Shown here one piece after another: positions 1 through 9,969 of a stretch of 64,000 nt of DNA; positions within the stretch are counted from its first letter, which is position 1, and the number at the start of each line of letters is the position of its first letter. The DNA is from Streptomyces thermolilacinus SPC6. Its GTDB lineage: Bacteria > Actinomycetota > Actinomycetes > Streptomycetales > Streptomycetaceae. The stretch lies in contig NZ_ASHX02000001.1 in the NCBI RefSeq assembly GCF_000478605.2, positions 1,243,144-1,307,143 on the forward strand. The letters are read 5' to 3'. A program made the translations under genes and the position numbers. Under the pieces are notes generated by a model that saw only the letters and a program-made list of their open reading frames with translations, ran no database searches and had not been told where the DNA came from.

Positions 1-2326
1 CGTGCTCCCAGGCGGCGAAGTCGGCGTACTGCACGGGCAGCTCGGCGGGCGGGGCGGCCCGCGGGTCGGCGGCGGCCCGGTAGAGCGCCTTGAGGTCCTT
101 GGTGAGGACGTCAAGGGACCAGCCGTCGCTGACGATGTGGTGGGTGCTGAGGACCAGGACGTGTTCGTCGTCGGCGAGCCGCACCAGTACCGTCCGCAGC
201 AGCGGGCCGGCCGTCAGGTCGAACGGCGTCTCCACCTCGGCGAGCAGCAGCGCGGACAGCGCCTCCTCGCGGTCGGCGCCGGGCAGGCCGGACAGGTCCC
301 TCTCGTCCAGCGCGAGCGGGGCGTCGGCGACGGCGTGGACCCGCTGGACGGGGTGGCCGCCCTCCTCGTGGAAGGTGGTGCGCAGCGACTCGTGCCGGGC
401 GAGCAGCCCGCGCAGGGCGGTCCGCAGCGCGGGCACGTCGAGGGCGCCGCGCAGCCGGTAGGCGCTGCCGGTGTAGTACTCGGTGGAGCCCCCCTCGTAC
501 TGGTCGAGGAACCACAGGCGGCGCTGGGCGGACGACAGCGGCAGCGGCCGGTCGCGGTCGGCGCGCGGTATGCCGTCGCCGGCGGCCGCGGCGGTCAGCC
601 CGTCGGCGACCAGTTCGGCGACGGTGGGGTGGGCGAACAGGGCGCGCCGTCCGGCGTGCACGCCCAGCCGGGCCTCGATGCGCGACAGGGCCTGGACGGC
701 GCGGATGGAGTCGCCGCCGAGGTCGAAGAAGTCGTCGTGGACGCCGACCCGGCCGACGCCGAGGATCTCGGCGAACACCTCGGCGACGGCCTCCTCTGTG
801 GCGTCGCGCGGGGCGACGTACTCGCCGACCAGCTGGGAGGGGGACGGGTCGGGCAGCGCCGCGCGGTCGATCTTGCCGTTGACGGTGAGCGGCAGCGCGT
901 CCAGCACGACGACCGCCTGCGGGACCATGTAGGCGGGCAGTTCGCGTCCGAGGGCGGCGCGGATCGCGGCGGGCGTGGGGGTGGGCGCCGCGGTGTCGGG
1001 AACGGCGTACGCCACCAGGCGGCGGTGGCCGGTGCGGTCCTCGCGTACCAGGGCGACGGCGTGGGCGACGCCCGGCTGCCGCATGGCGGCGGCCTCGATC
1101 TCGCCCGGTTCGATGCGGAAGCCGCGCAGCTTCACCTGGTCGTCGACGCGGCCGGCGAACTCCAGGTCACCGCTGTCGGTGCGCCGCACGAGGTCACCGG
1201 TGCGGTACATGCGGGTGCCCGCGGGGCCGTACGGGTCGGCGACGAAGCGTTCCGCCGTGAGGTCGGGGCGGCCCCAGTAGCCGCGGGCCAGGCCCTCGCC
1301 CGCGATGTAGAGCTCGCCGGTCGCGCCCGCCGGGACCGGCCGCAGCGTGTCGTCCAGGACGTACACCCGGGTGCCCTCGACCGAGGTGCCGAGCGGCGGG
1401 GTGCCGCTGCCGCTCATGGGGGCGCTCATGGTGGCGCACACGGTGGCCTCGGTCGGCCCGTAGCCGTTGTACATGCGGCGGCCGCGCGACCACAGGTCGA
1501 CCAGCTCGCCCGGGCACGCCTCACCGGCGACCATCAGGGCGGCGAGGCCGGGCAGGTCGTCGGGGTTCATGGTGGGCAGCACGGCGGGCGGCAGCGTCGC
1601 ATGGGTGATCTCGAAGTCGCGCAGCACCCGGGTGAGTTCGGCACCGGCGAGTCCGCCGCGGTCGAGGACGACGAACGTGGCGCCGTTCAGCAGCGACTTG
1701 GTGACCTCGAAGACCGACGCGTCGAAGCTGGGCGAGGCGAACTGGAGCACCCGCGAACCGGGCGTGACCTCCATGCGCTCCCGCTGGGTGCGGGACAGAT
1801 CGGCGATGCCGCGGTGGGTGACGACGACGCCCTTGGGGCGGCCGGTGGAACCCGAGGTGTAGATCATGTACGCGGCGTCGTCGGGGCCCAGTTCCGGTGC
1901 GGGCGCTTCGGCGGCCGCCGCGTCGTCCAGGTCCGTCAGGAGCACCCGGCGCACCCGGTCCGGCAGCCGGCCGGCCACGGACGGCTGGGTGATCACCAGG
2001 CCGAGGCCGGAGTCGTCGGCCATGTAGCGCAGCCGCTCCTCGGGGTGGGCCGGGTCCAGCGGTACGTACACCCCGCCCGCGCGCATGACGGCGAGCATCG
2101 ACACGATGAGCGCGGTACCGCGCTCCAGGCACACCCCGACCAGCGTCCCGCGCCGCACACCCCGGCCGTGCAGCACGGCGGCCGCTCTCGCCACCCGCGC
2201 GTCCAGTTCGGCGTAGCTCATGGAGCCGGATTCGGCCATCAGCGCCATCGCGTCGGGCCGGCGGGCCACCTGTGCGCCGAACAGCGCCGGCAGCGTCCGG
2301 TTCTCCGCATGCTGGGCAGAAGCCAC
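1..2326 (-). CDS. Non-ribosomal peptide synthetase, A-T-C, partial (3' end outside window)
   Basis: Assembly-line enzyme that activates an amino acid and starts peptide synthesis. The GTG start at 2326 has AAGGAG 8 bases upstream. Domains in order: an adenylation domain (residues about 1-515) with the [10 protein letters not shown] loop, FDASVFE and NGYGPTEAT; a thiolation domain near 530-545 (FFDLGGDSI); and a condensation domain entered at about 600 ([10 protein letters not shown]) with HHIVSDGWS near 730. The reading frame is still open at base 1. There is no condensation domain before the A domain, so this looks like an initiation module. Specificity residues aligned to the GrsA phenylalanine domain read D-A-F-T-M-A-G-V-C, close to aromatic or Phe-like codes; the substrate assignment is tentative. 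The beta-lactamase-fold gene upstream runs in the same direction, with a hairpin between. Confidence 0.93.
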   Translation of the reverse strand, partial: MASAQHAENRTLPALFGAQVARRPDAMALMAESGSMSYAELDARVARAAAVLHGRGVRRGTLVGVCLERGTALIVSMLAVMRAGGVYVPLDPAHPEERLRYMADDSGLGLVITQPSVAGRLPDRVRRVLLTDLDDAAAAEAPAPELGPDDAAYMIYTSGSTGRPKGVVVTHRGIADLSRTQRERMEVTPGSRVLQFASPSFDASVFEVTKSLLNGATFVVLDRGGLAGAELTRVLRDFEITHATLPPAVLPTMNPDDLPGLAALMVAGEACPGELVDLWSRGRRMYNGYGPTEATVCATMSAPMSGSGTPPLGTSVEGTRVYVLDDTLRPVPAGATGELYIAGEGLARGYWGRPDLTAERFVADPYGPAGTRMYRTGDLVRRTDSGDLEFAGRVDDQVKLRGFRIEPGEIEAAAMRQPGVAHAVALVREDRTGHRRLVAYAVPDTAAPTPTPAAIRAALGRELPAYMVPQAVVVLDALPLTVNGKIDRAALPDPSPSQLVGEYVAPRDATEEAVAEVFAEILGVGRVGVHDDFFDLGGDSIRAVQALSRIEARLGVHAGRRALFAHPTVAELVADGLTAAAAGDGIPRADRDRPLPLSSAQRRLWFLDQYEGGSTEYYTGSAYRLRGALDVPALRTALRGLLARHESLRTTFHEEGGHPVQRVHAVADAPLALDERDLSGLPGADREEALSALLLAEVETPFDLTAGPLLRTVLVRLADDEHVLVLSTHHIVSDGWSLDVLTKDLKALYRAAADPRAAPPAELPVQYADFAAWEH

Positions 2327-2425
2327 GGTTGCTACTCCTTCAAGAGCGGTGCGCGCCGCCGCGTCGGCCTGGCGCGAGAAGAGAGCCGCACGCCGGTGCG
2401 GCTCCACGTACGGGGAAGGGGCAGG

Positions 2426-2454
2426 GCGCTGCCGCCGGGGGGCGGCGGCGGCAG
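2426..2454. terminator. Hairpin between the serine hydrolase and NRPS genes
   Basis: A perfect 11-bp inverted repeat (2426-2436 with 2444-2454) encloses a 7-base G-rich loop. It sits 40 bases past the stop codon of the serine hydrolase and about 100 bases before the NRPS start, so it could terminate or attenuate minus-strand transcription between the two genes. There is no T-tract, as is common in actinomycetes. Confidence 0.5.
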
Positions 2455-2492
2455 CGCGGAAGAGAGGGTGGGGACGTGGGGAGGACCGGGGG

Positions 2493-3869
2493 TCAGGCAG
2501 CCTGGCGGGAGGGGACTTCGGCCCTGCGGAGGGTCCGGCCGTTGTACTGCATGAGGTCGGCCGGGCGGCCCTGCGCGGAGCTCAGGAACCGGCCGCTGAA
2601 CAGCACGTCGCCCTGGTCCGCGGCACGCACGCTGAAGACGAGGTCGGCTCCGACGGTGAGCACCCCCGAGACGCCGTTGTCCGCGTCCAGGCGCAGCGTG
2701 CCCCCGCCGGGCCCCTCGTGGGACACCCGGATGGCGAGTTCCCCGTTGACGAACTCCCCTGCGAGCGCGGCGGCCTCGTCGTACGGACGGTCGGCGGGAG
2801 CGGGCTGCTCGTAGTGGCCGACGCTCAGGCCGAGACGGTCCAGCTCGCCGACGAGGTCGAGCCAGGCCGCCAGGCCGGTGGTGGAGTTGGTGGTGAAGGC
2901 GAGCACGGTGCCGCTCGCCGGGTCGACGCGGACGTTGCAGGAGCCGCCGTCGAGGGTGCCGTCGTGGCCGAGCCACAGGGCGTCCCCGCCCGGGTAGAGG
3001 CCCCAGCCCGCGCCCCATCCGGCGGCCAGTCCGAACGGGTCCGCGGCCGGTACGGCCCGTCCCATCGCGGCGAGCGCCTCGGGGTCGGCGATGTCGGCGT
3101 CCAGGGCCTCGTGGCCCTCTCCCAGGAACGCCCGGCCGAAGCGGACGAGGTCGGTGGCGCTGCCCGCGATGCCTCCGGCGGCGGCGAGGGTCCCCTCGCA
3201 GTAGAAGTCCACGGGTTCGGTGCGGCCGGTCTGCGCGTCCACGGCGTGGCCGCTCACGGTGGCGCCCGGGGCGCGGCCGATGCGGGGGTCCTCGACGAAC
3301 GCGAGGTCGAGTCCGGCCGGGCGCACCACGTAGGACTCCAGCGAGTCCCACCAGCTCTGCCCGGTGATCACCTCTATGGCGTACGCGGCCACGGCGTAGC
3401 CGGTGTTGGAGTACGAGAACGCGCTGCCGGGCACCCCGAAGTGCCCGTGGCGCACGACCGACTCGAAGTAGCGGCGCAGGGACGGCGAACGCAGCGGCGC
3501 GCCCTCGTGGTCGGAGACGAGACCCGCGGTGTGGCTGAGCAGCTGGCGGAGGGTCACCTGGTGCATCGGGTGGCCCGCGGGCACCGCCGTGTGTCCCGCG
3601 AGGTCCGCGAGGGTCTCCATCACCGGCGCGTCGAGCTCGGCCTCGCCCTCCTCGACGAGCTGCATGACGAGCGCCGCCGTGAAGACCTTGCTCACGGAGC
3701 CGTAGGCGAAACGGGAGCGGGGGGACACCGGTGCGCCGGAGCCGATCCGCTCGACGCCGGCGCAGACCTCCCGCAGCGCGCCGTCTTCGTACAAGGCCAG
3801 CTGGGCTCCGGGAATCCGGTGCTCCCGGATCAGTCTGTGAACTATGCCGGAGAGGACATCGGTGTCCAC
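2493..3869 (-). CDS. Serine hydrolase, beta-lactamase/PBP fold, possible stand-alone peptide cyclase
   Basis: A 458-residue protein of the class C beta-lactamase/DD-peptidase fold. It shows SVSK (S58 to K61, the SxxK nucleophile motif), LLSHTAG and FSYSNTGY (the YxN motif). The last 100 residues form a separate beta-rich segment resembling the lipocalin-like tail of stand-alone penicillin-binding-protein-type thioesterases. The reading frame is open back to 4055. I chose the GTG at 3869, preceded by a G5 run, because homology starts right after it. It has no obvious secretion signal from this start. It lies directly upstream of, and codirectional with, an NRPS gene, so it may offload or cyclise a peptide (SurE-type role). 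It could equally be an ordinary esterase or peptidase. Family certain, role inferred. Confidence 0.88.
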   Translation of the reverse strand: MDTDVLSGIVHRLIREHRIPGAQLALYEDGALREVCAGVERIGSGAPVSPRSRFAYGSVSKVFTAALVMQLVEEGEAELDAPVMETLADLAGHTAVPAGHPMHQVTLRQLLSHTAGLVSDHEGAPLRSPSLRRYFESVVRHGHFGVPGSAFSYSNTGYAVAAYAIEVITGQSWWDSLESYVVRPAGLDLAFVEDPRIGRAPGATVSGHAVDAQTGRTEPVDFYCEGTLAAAGGIAGSATDLVRFGRAFLGEGHEALDADIADPEALAAMGRAVPAADPFGLAAGWGAGWGLYPGGDALWLGHDGTLDGGSCNVRVDPASGTVLAFTTNSTTGLAAWLDLVGELDRLGLSVGHYEQPAPADRPYDEAAALAGEFVNGELAIRVSHEGPGGGTLRLDADNGVSGVLTVGADLVFSVRAADQGDVLFSGRFLSSAQGRPADLMQYNGRTLRRAEVPSRQAA

Positions 3870-4404
3870 GATCTCTCGTACCCCCGTTCGAGAGTGCCGC
3901 GGCCCGGGGGACCGGTCGGCGTGTTTGGGATGGCTGGCTCTACTCGTTTCAGTAGGGTCAGCCGGACTTCGCGTCACAGACTCACCTATACCGTCGGCAA
4001 TCTCAAGATCCACCACCTCCAACCGAAAGCCGCACGTCAGCGCTCTGCTACGCACAGGTACGAAAGGGGCTTCGAAGCCCTGTCCGGGGGTGCGCCGGGG
4101 GAGCGATTTCCGGAACGGCCCAGGACGCCGCTCACCACGGAGGATGTCCGAGAGTGGTCGGGCGGTACCCCTCCGGAGCGGGCCGCGCCTCCCGCTCGGG
4201 CCGGTGGACCACGAATCGGCGCCGGGGACCAGTCCCCGTTTTCCCTCCGTGCGCAGCGGACGCCCGCATGGCTACGCTCCCCAGAAGCTCGCCGGGCGCC
4301 TGCGGCGCCGAGAGCTCCTCCGGAGGTGCGGCTCGCCGCGCTGCGGACCGACCACCGTGGCCGACGAGGGAGACGCCACCGGAAACGGCGAGGGGGACGG
4401 GACC
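3870..4404. other. Intergenic region, no gene seen
   Basis: This is the divergent spacer between the minus-strand serine hydrolase and the plus-strand thioesterase remnant. It is locally less GC-rich (about 3940-4030), with a TATAGG-like element on the minus strand near 3988 that could serve the hydrolase promoter. Reading frames through it show no recognisable protein. Confidence 0.4.
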
Positions 4405-5140
4405 ATGCCACGCGCCGGAGACACGGTCGGCGCACCGGCGGTGTCCGGCGGGACGGGGTCAGGGCCCGCCGGATCGTCGCTGCGCCGCCTGCGCCCGGGC
4501 CGGCCCGCCTCGGTCCGCCTGCCGCACGCGGGCGGCTGGCCGGGCTGCTTCCGGCCGTGGTCCCCGCTGCTGCCCCCGTACGCGGAGCAGCTGGCGGCGC
4601 ACTGCCCGGGCCGGGAGAGCCGCGGCGGGGAGCCGTGCGCCACGCGGGCGGACGAGCTGGTGGACGCGGTCGTGGAGGCACTGGAACAGCTGCGGGACCC
4701 GCCGCTGGTGCTGTTCGGCCACGGCATGGGCGCCTCGGTCGCGCACGAGGTGGCGCTGCGGCTCCACGAGACGGGGGCGCCGCCGGCGCATCCGGTGGTG
4801 CCGGAGCGCCAGTCCCCCACCCTCCGGCACGTCACGTCCCTCCATCTCGCCGACGACGAGACCTTCCTCGCGCACATCCGCCCGTCCCGGCGGCATCCCG
4901 GACGAGGTGCCCGACGACGCCGGCCTGAGGGACCTCGTGGTCGGCCCGCCGCGCAGCGACTACCGGGGCAACGAGCTGTACGAGCCGACCTCGACGGCCG
5001 CCCGTCGAAGCGCCCCTCACGGTGATGTGGGGCGCGGACGATCCGCACTGCTCCGGGGAGGGCGCCCTGGCCTGGCGGGACGTGGCGGGTCAGGGCTTCT
5101 TCCCGGTCACCTTTCCCGGCGGCCACCTTCCATCCGTCGG
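4405..5140 (+). pseudogene. Decayed type II thioesterase
   Basis: The remains of an editing thioesterase of the GrsT/RifR type are spread over all three plus frames. Frame one starts at ATG 4405 (AGGGGG upstream) and carries LPHAGGWPGCFRPWSPLL and FGHGMGASVAHEVALRL. Near 4888 homology moves to the second frame (GGIPDEVPDDAGLRDL), and near 5003 to the third (PLTVMWGADDPH, FPGGHLPS). The nucleophile motif, normally GHSMG, reads GHGMG, so the catalytic serine is gone. Two frameshifts plus loss of the serine indicate a true pseudogene rather than sequencing error alone. It was probably once the editing enzyme of the left cluster. An intact paralogue lies at 29649-30374. Confidence 0.75.
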
Positions 5141-5378
5141 AGGGCCGCACCGGCCCGGTCGCGCGTCTCGCGCGGCTGCTTCCGCCGCGGCCTCCTCCGC
5201 ACCACGGCGCGGCGTCCTGGCGCGGACGCACGGACGAACGCCCCGCCCGCCCGGTACAGGCCCGCCATGGCAGGAGGCGCTCCGGAGGGAGCGCCGGGCG
5301 GAGGCGGAGGCGTGCCGCGCCGCGAAGTCGATTCCACACGTGGCTCCAACCACTACTACACCCACCGCTGGAGGCGGC

Positions 5379-6323
5379 ATGCGTATCCGGACGATCTCCG
5401 AGGCCGAGGTCGAGAGCGTCGCGGGCTTCGCCGTGGACGAGCCGGTCAGCTCGATCACCGGCGACCGGTTCCGCCAGGAGTTCACCGAGCGGCACTTCCG
5501 CCCGGAGTGGACCTGGATCGCCGAGGACGGCGAGGCGCGGATCGTGGCGCGGGCCCTGTGGTGGGGCAAGTCCGACAGCGAACACCCGGTCGCCCTGGAC
5601 TGCCTGCACGTCGTCGCGTCCGTCGAGGACCGGGCCGCCCTCGCCGCGGAGCTCCTGGCCGCCGGGCACACCGCGTTCGAGCGGGACGGCGCGACGAAAC
5701 GGCCGCAGTACAACATCTCGCTGGCGAACGGCTGGCGCGAGCGCCCGGACGTGGCCGCCGCGGTGGCCTGGCGGAGCGAGGCGGCCCGGAGTGCCGGGCT
5801 GACCGAGAGCGTCGAGCGGCTGCGGTACGAGTGGACGCCCGAGGCCGGGGTCCCGGCCCCGGCCACCCGGCTCGTGTTCCAACCCGACGCCGACGAGGCG
5901 TTCCTCGACGCCTTCAAGCGGATCGCCGTCGGCAGCCTGGACGTGGCGACCCTCCGCGAGCTGCCGGTCCTGGGCGCGGGGCGGCAGGCCCGTGAGGACC
6001 TGGAGTTCTATCTCAGCTGCCCCGGCGAGCGGGAGTGGTGGCGTCTGGCGTACACGCCCGGGGGCGAGCTGGCGGGGATGGCCATCCCGTCGGCGACGCC
6101 GTACAACCGCAACGTCGGCTACCTGGGCGTGGTGCCCGCGATGCGCGGGCGCGGCTACACCGACGAGGTGCTCGGGGAGGTCACCCGGCTGCACGCCGCG
6201 CACGGCGCGGAGCTGATCACCGCGACGACGGACACGACGAACACGCCGATGGCCGCGGCGTTCGAGCGGGCCGGCTACCGCAACACGGAGATACGGCTCG
6301 TCTTTGAGGCAGCAGCGATCTGA
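5379..6323 (+). CDS. GNAT-family N-acetyltransferase
   Basis: A 314-residue protein. The C-terminal third carries a GNAT acetyl-CoA site (VGYLGVVPAMRGRGYTDEVL, followed by a TTDTTNTPMAAAFERAGYR segment typical of motif B). The N-terminal half (residues about 1-150) looks like a degenerate second GNAT domain, as in two-domain acetyltransferases. The start is ATG 5379 with a GGAGGCGGC leader. It likely acetylates a small-molecule amine; the substrate is unknown. It follows the thioesterase remnant and precedes the thiolase on the same strand. Nothing ties it firmly to the NRPS product. Confidence 0.85.
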   Translation: MRIRTISEAEVESVAGFAVDEPVSSITGDRFRQEFTERHFRPEWTWIAEDGEARIVARALWWGKSDSEHPVALDCLHVVASVEDRAALAAELLAAGHTAFERDGATKRPQYNISLANGWRERPDVAAAVAWRSEAARSAGLTESVERLRYEWTPEAGVPAPATRLVFQPDADEAFLDAFKRIAVGSLDVATLRELPVLGAGRQAREDLEFYLSCPGEREWWRLAYTPGGELAGMAIPSATPYNRNVGYLGVVPAMRGRGYTDEVLGEVTRLHAAHGAELITATTDTTNTPMAAAFERAGYRNTEIRLVFEAAAI

Positions 6324-6518
6324 CGACCCCCGGAGCGGGAGCGGACGGTCGGCGCGGCGGCGGCACCGCCCCCGACGGGCGTCGGCGCAGGCGTGCGCGG
6401 GGGTGGTCAGGGAACGTCTGTGCCGTCGCTCACACCGCCGGAGGGCGCATTTCCCGGACCCAACTCGTGGGTAATGTGGCCGTGTTGTGGTTCACAACTT
6501 CTACCCACGGAGGACGTC

Positions 6519-7709
6519 TTGTCCGCATCCGTCATCCTGGCCGGCGCCCGCACCCCCACCGGTCGTCTGCTGGGAGCCCTGAAGGACTTCTCCGGCGTCC
6601 AGCTCGGGGCCATCGCGATCAAGTCGGCCCTGGAGAAGGCGGGGGTGGCGCCCGAGCAGGTGGAGTACACGATCATGGGGCAGGTGCTCACCGCGGGCGC
6701 CGGCCAGATCCCGGCCCGCCAGGCCGCGGTGGCCGCCGGCATCCCGATGAGCGTCCCGGCGCTGACCGTCAACAAGGTGTGCCTCTCCGGGATCGACGCC
6801 ATCGCGCTGGCCGACCAGCTGATCAGGGCCGGGGAGTTCGACCTGGTCGTGGCGGGCGGTCAGGAGTCCATGTCGCAGGCTCCGCACGTGCTGCCCCGGT
6901 CGCGCGCGGGCTTCAAGGCCGGTGACGTGCCGCTGGTCGACCACATGCTCCACGATGGCCTGTTCTGCCCCTTCGACCAGCTGAGCATGGGCGCCGCGAC
7001 CGAGAAGTACAACAGCCGCTACGCCGGGGTGACCCGGGAGAAGCAGGACGCCTTCGCCGCGGCCTCGCACCAGCGGGCGGCCGCCGCGGCCGCCGCCGGA
7101 CGGTTCGCCGAGGAGATGGCGCCCGTCACGGTCCCGCGGCGCAAGGGCGACCCGCTGGTGCACGACACCGACGAGGGCGTACGCCCCGACACCACGCCGG
7201 AGATCCTGGCGAAGCTGCGCCCCGCGTACAGCCCCGACGGCACCATCACGGCGGGGACGGCGTCCCAGATCTCCGACGGCGCCGCCGCCGTGGTGGTGGC
7301 GAGCAAGGCCAAGGCCGAGGAGCTGGGCCTGCCCTGGATCGCCGAGATCGGCGCCCACGGCGTGGTGGCCGGGCCGGACGCGAGCCTCCACGAGCAGCCG
7401 TCCAACGCGATCAGGGCGGCGCTGGCCAAGGCGAAGCTGGAGCCGTCCGACCTGGACCTGGTGGAGATCAACGAGGCGTTCTCCGCCGTCGGCATCGTCT
7501 CCACCGAGCAGCTGGGCGTCAGCCCGGACATCGTGAACGTCGACGGCGGGGCGATCGCGCTCGGCCACCCGATCGGCGCGTCCGGCGCCCGGCTCGTCGT
7601 CCACCTCGCCTACGAGCTGCGCCGCCGCGGCGGCGGTCTCGGCGCGGCGGCGCTGTGCGGCGGCGGCGGACAGGGCGACGCCCTGCTGCTCCGCGTCCCG
7701 TCCGCCTGA
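6519..7709 (+). CDS. Acetyl-CoA C-acetyltransferase (thiolase)
   Basis: A 396-residue thiolase that condenses or cleaves acyl-CoA thioesters. Diagnostic motifs: NKVCLSG with nucleophile C88, [15 protein letters not shown] and a C-terminal CGGGGQG loop containing the second cysteine. The length matches bacterial degradative/biosynthetic thiolases. I chose TTG at 6519 because GGAGG lies 6-10 bases upstream and the conserved [13 protein letters not shown] begins immediately. No ATG in frame fits as well. It may be a housekeeping gene or provide acetoacetyl-CoA. It ends at a strong hairpin shared with the convergent MFS gene. Confidence 0.95.
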   Translation: MSASVILAGARTPTGRLLGALKDFSGVQLGAIAIKSALEKAGVAPEQVEYTIMGQVLTAGAGQIPARQAAVAAGIPMSVPALTVNKVCLSGIDAIALADQLIRAGEFDLVVAGGQESMSQAPHVLPRSRAGFKAGDVPLVDHMLHDGLFCPFDQLSMGAATEKYNSRYAGVTREKQDAFAAASHQRAAAAAAAGRFAEEMAPVTVPRRKGDPLVHDTDEGVRPDTTPEILAKLRPAYSPDGTITAGTASQISDGAAAVVVASKAKAEELGLPWIAEIGAHGVVAGPDASLHEQPSNAIRAALAKAKLEPSDLDLVEINEAFSAVGIVSTEQLGVSPDIVNVDGGAIALGHPIGASGARLVVHLAYELRRRGGGLGAAALCGGGGQGDALLLRVPSA

Positions 7710-7770
7710 CGGCCGGACAGACTGCGCGTCCGGGGCCCGGACGACGCGCGACCGGGGCCCGGACGTACGA

Positions 7771-7819
7771 CACGGCCCCCTGGGTACGGCAGCACGACGG
7801 CCGTGCCCAGGGGGCCGTG
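7771..7819. terminator. Bidirectional terminator between thiolase and MFS genes
   Basis: A 19-bp inverted repeat (7771-7789 with 7801-7819), perfect except for one G-T pair, encloses an 11-base loop. It sits in the 142-base gap between two convergent stop codons, a standard position for a shared terminator. Confidence 0.8.
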
Positions 7820-7851
7820 CCCAACCCGCGACCAGCCCGGCGGCCGGGGGC

Positions 7852-9324
7852 TCACCCGGTGGGCGTGCCCCCGTCCCGCGGCGTCCGCGCCACCACCGCG
7901 GCGGCCGTCCTCGCGGGCTTCGGCCGCAGCATGGTGAGCATCGCGCACACCACGGCCGCGCAGACGACGTTGACGGCCATGGCCGCGACGAACACGTGGT
8001 GGAAGGACGGGATGCCGCCGGGGGCGGGTCCCGACGCCATGATCGAGGCGAATCCGGCGACGCCGACCGCACCGCCGACCTGGCGCACCGTCAGCGTCAT
8101 GCCGAGGCCGCCCGCGAACATGGGCGGCGGCACCGCCCCGGCCGCCAGCGAGGACAGGCAGGTGAGGGCGAGGCCGAGCCCGCCGCCGCCGAGGACCGCG
8201 GCCGGCAGCCAGCCGCCCAGGAAGTCGGGTGTGGGGCCGAAGAGGTCGGACGCCCAGATGGCATTGCTCCCGGCGAAGGACAGCGCGCCCAGGACCGCCA
8301 CCTTCACCTGGGCCGCGGGCCGGGTGAGCCGTCCGGCGGCCAGCGAGCCGGCCATCGAGGAGACGGCGCCGATGCTCAGCGCACCGGCCGTCCGCGGGAC
8401 CGACCAGTGCCAGATGTCGGCGGCGAACAGCGGCGCGGCCAGCATCCACACGAACATCGTCATGGTGAGCATGCCGAGGCCGAGGTTGGCGGTCCGGAAC
8501 ACCGGGTCGCGCCACAGCGGCACCTCCAGGGCGGGCGCCGCGTGCGTACGGGAGCGCAGCACGGCCACGGCGACGAGCGCGAGCCCGGCCAGCCCGAGCC
8601 CGATGGTGCGGGCATCCGCCCAGCCCCAGGCGTCCCCCTCGGTGAGCGCGCCCACCACCCCGCCGATGCCCAGCGCGAGCGCGACGCCGCCCACCGCGTC
8701 CGGCAGCCCGCCCCCGGTGCCGCGCGACCACCTCGCGGGCAGCAGCACCACGGCGGCGGCCAGCATCGCGCCGCACAGCGGGAGGTTGACGTAGAACACC
8801 GAGCGCCAGCCGAAGGCGTCCAGCAGCAGCCCGCCCGCGGCCGGTCCGACGACGGCGGAGAAGCCCGCCACAGCGGACCATGTGCCGACGGCCCGGGCGA
8901 TGCGCTCGCGCGGTGTCGAGGCGAGGATCAGACCGAGCGCGGCGGGGATCATGCCGCCGGCCGCCGCGCCCTGCACGAACCGCGCGGCGATGAGCCACGC
9001 CACGGACGGCGCCACGGCGCAGCCGAGCGAGGCGGCGGTGAAGAGGGCCAGGGACCAGAGGAAGACGGTGCGCCTGCCGACGCTGTCGGCGATCCTCCCG
9101 GCGGGCGTGAGCACGGCCGCCAGCAGGATCGTGTAGCCGCTGAGGACCCATGTCACGGTGGTGAGCGGCGTACCCGGGAAGTCGTCCAGAAGGTCCGGGA
9201 AGGCGATGCTGACGATCGACAGGTCGAGGAAGGCCATGAAGCTCGCGCCGCTGCACAGCGCGAGCACACCGGCCGGGCCTGCCTCACGTCGCACGCGGGT
9301 GCGTCCAGCCGCTTTCTCGGGCAT
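7852..9324 (-). CDS. MFS drug/proton antiporter, DHA2-like exporter
   Basis: A 490-residue membrane protein with about 14 hydrophobic segments, matching the 14-TM DHA2 group. It shows the N-terminal FLDLSIVSIAFPDL signature, TWVLSGYTILLAAVLTPAGR and the motif-A-like loop with GRRTVF. The C-terminus is arginine-rich and cytoplasmic. The start is ATG 9324. It probably exports a metabolite of the adjacent cluster in exchange for protons. It is divergent from the formyltransferase-NRPS-PKS gene across a 645-base gap, so shared regulation is possible, but no operator or adjacent TetR/MarR regulator is visible. Confidence 0.92.
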   Translation of the reverse strand: MPEKAAGRTRVRREAGPAGVLALCSGASFMAFLDLSIVSIAFPDLLDDFPGTPLTTVTWVLSGYTILLAAVLTPAGRIADSVGRRTVFLWSLALFTAASLGCAVAPSVAWLIAARFVQGAAAGGMIPAALGLILASTPRERIARAVGTWSAVAGFSAVVGPAAGGLLLDAFGWRSVFYVNLPLCGAMLAAAVVLLPARWSRGTGGGLPDAVGGVALALGIGGVVGALTEGDAWGWADARTIGLGLAGLALVAVAVLRSRTHAAPALEVPLWRDPVFRTANLGLGMLTMTMFVWMLAAPLFAADIWHWSVPRTAGALSIGAVSSMAGSLAAGRLTRPAAQVKVAVLGALSFAGSNAIWASDLFGPTPDFLGGWLPAAVLGGGGLGLALTCLSSLAAGAVPPPMFAGGLGMTLTVRQVGGAVGVAGFASIMASGPAPGGIPSFHHVFVAAMAVNVVCAAVVCAMLTMLRPKPARTAAAVVARTPRDGGTPTG

Positions 9325-9969
9325 GGCGGTCTCCTCGGCTCGTGTGCGTCGTCAACTCGTCGGCGGTCGAACTCGCTGGTCGTGGAGGCCGGTTGGCAGG
9401 ATGCGGCCGCAGCAAGTGTGCCCGCCGCCCCTGTCCGTGGCGAGGCCGGTCACCGAGCCGTACGTGTGATCACCATCACCCGTGATTCGCTCGAAGATCT
9501 TCGCCGTCATGCCTTGCGGTCGCTCTCGCGGCAGGCCAATGATGGTCGAGGCGCCCGGGAGGAACCGGCGCGACGGCGAGGGGGCCGTTACCGCCCCCTC
9601 CCCTGCGAGCGCACCCCCGCGGCCCGGTACGACCGCACGACCGCACGACCGCACCGGCATGACCGCACCGGCACGACAGCGTTTCCGCACGACAGCACTT
9701 GCGCACTTCGGCAGTTCAGCACCTGGCGTACTTGCAATCCTGACAGCGCGGACAACCCACGGAGCAGTCGCTGACATGACCGCCCATGGGACGGACGCCG
9801 CTCGATCTCGGGGGAATCGGCACGGGTGCACGGGGGGCCACCCCTGTGCGCGCGCTGTGATCCGGCACCTGTAGGCCCTCACAAGGGAAGCCTCGGATGC
9901 CCTGTGCCCCTGCCCGGGACGGGCGGCGCTCACCGGACGCGCCGCGGGCCATCACGGGGAGACACGGCT
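9325..9969. other. Divergent intergenic region upstream of the megasynthase
   Basis: A 645-base spacer between the exporter and the formyltransferase-NRPS-PKS gene. I see no convincing protein in it. It holds a short tandem array at 9631-9668. It lacks the 11-bp-spaced heptamers found in the right cluster. The promoters of both flanking genes must lie here. Confidence 0.5.
9631..9668. repeat. Short tandem repeat GACCGCAC
   Basis: The octamer GACCGCAC occurs at 9631, 9639 and 9647 (period 8) and again at 9661 after a 6-base insertion. It lies about 300 bases upstream of the megasynthase start. It could be a regulator binding array or simple slippage. Confidence 0.6.

Noticed and set aside
2..2554. 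850-codon plus-strand open frame at the left edge
   Set aside because: Shadow of the minus-strand NRPS, which shows A, T and C domain motifs.
9735..9777. CCTGACA and GCTGACA words upstream of the megasynthase as SARP boxes
   Set aside because: They are 31 bp apart, out of the 11-bp phase, and in the wrong relation to the gene.
9482..9874. 130-codon plus-strand open frame before the megasynthase
   Set aside because: Composition follows the tandem repeat and no conserved feature is visible.
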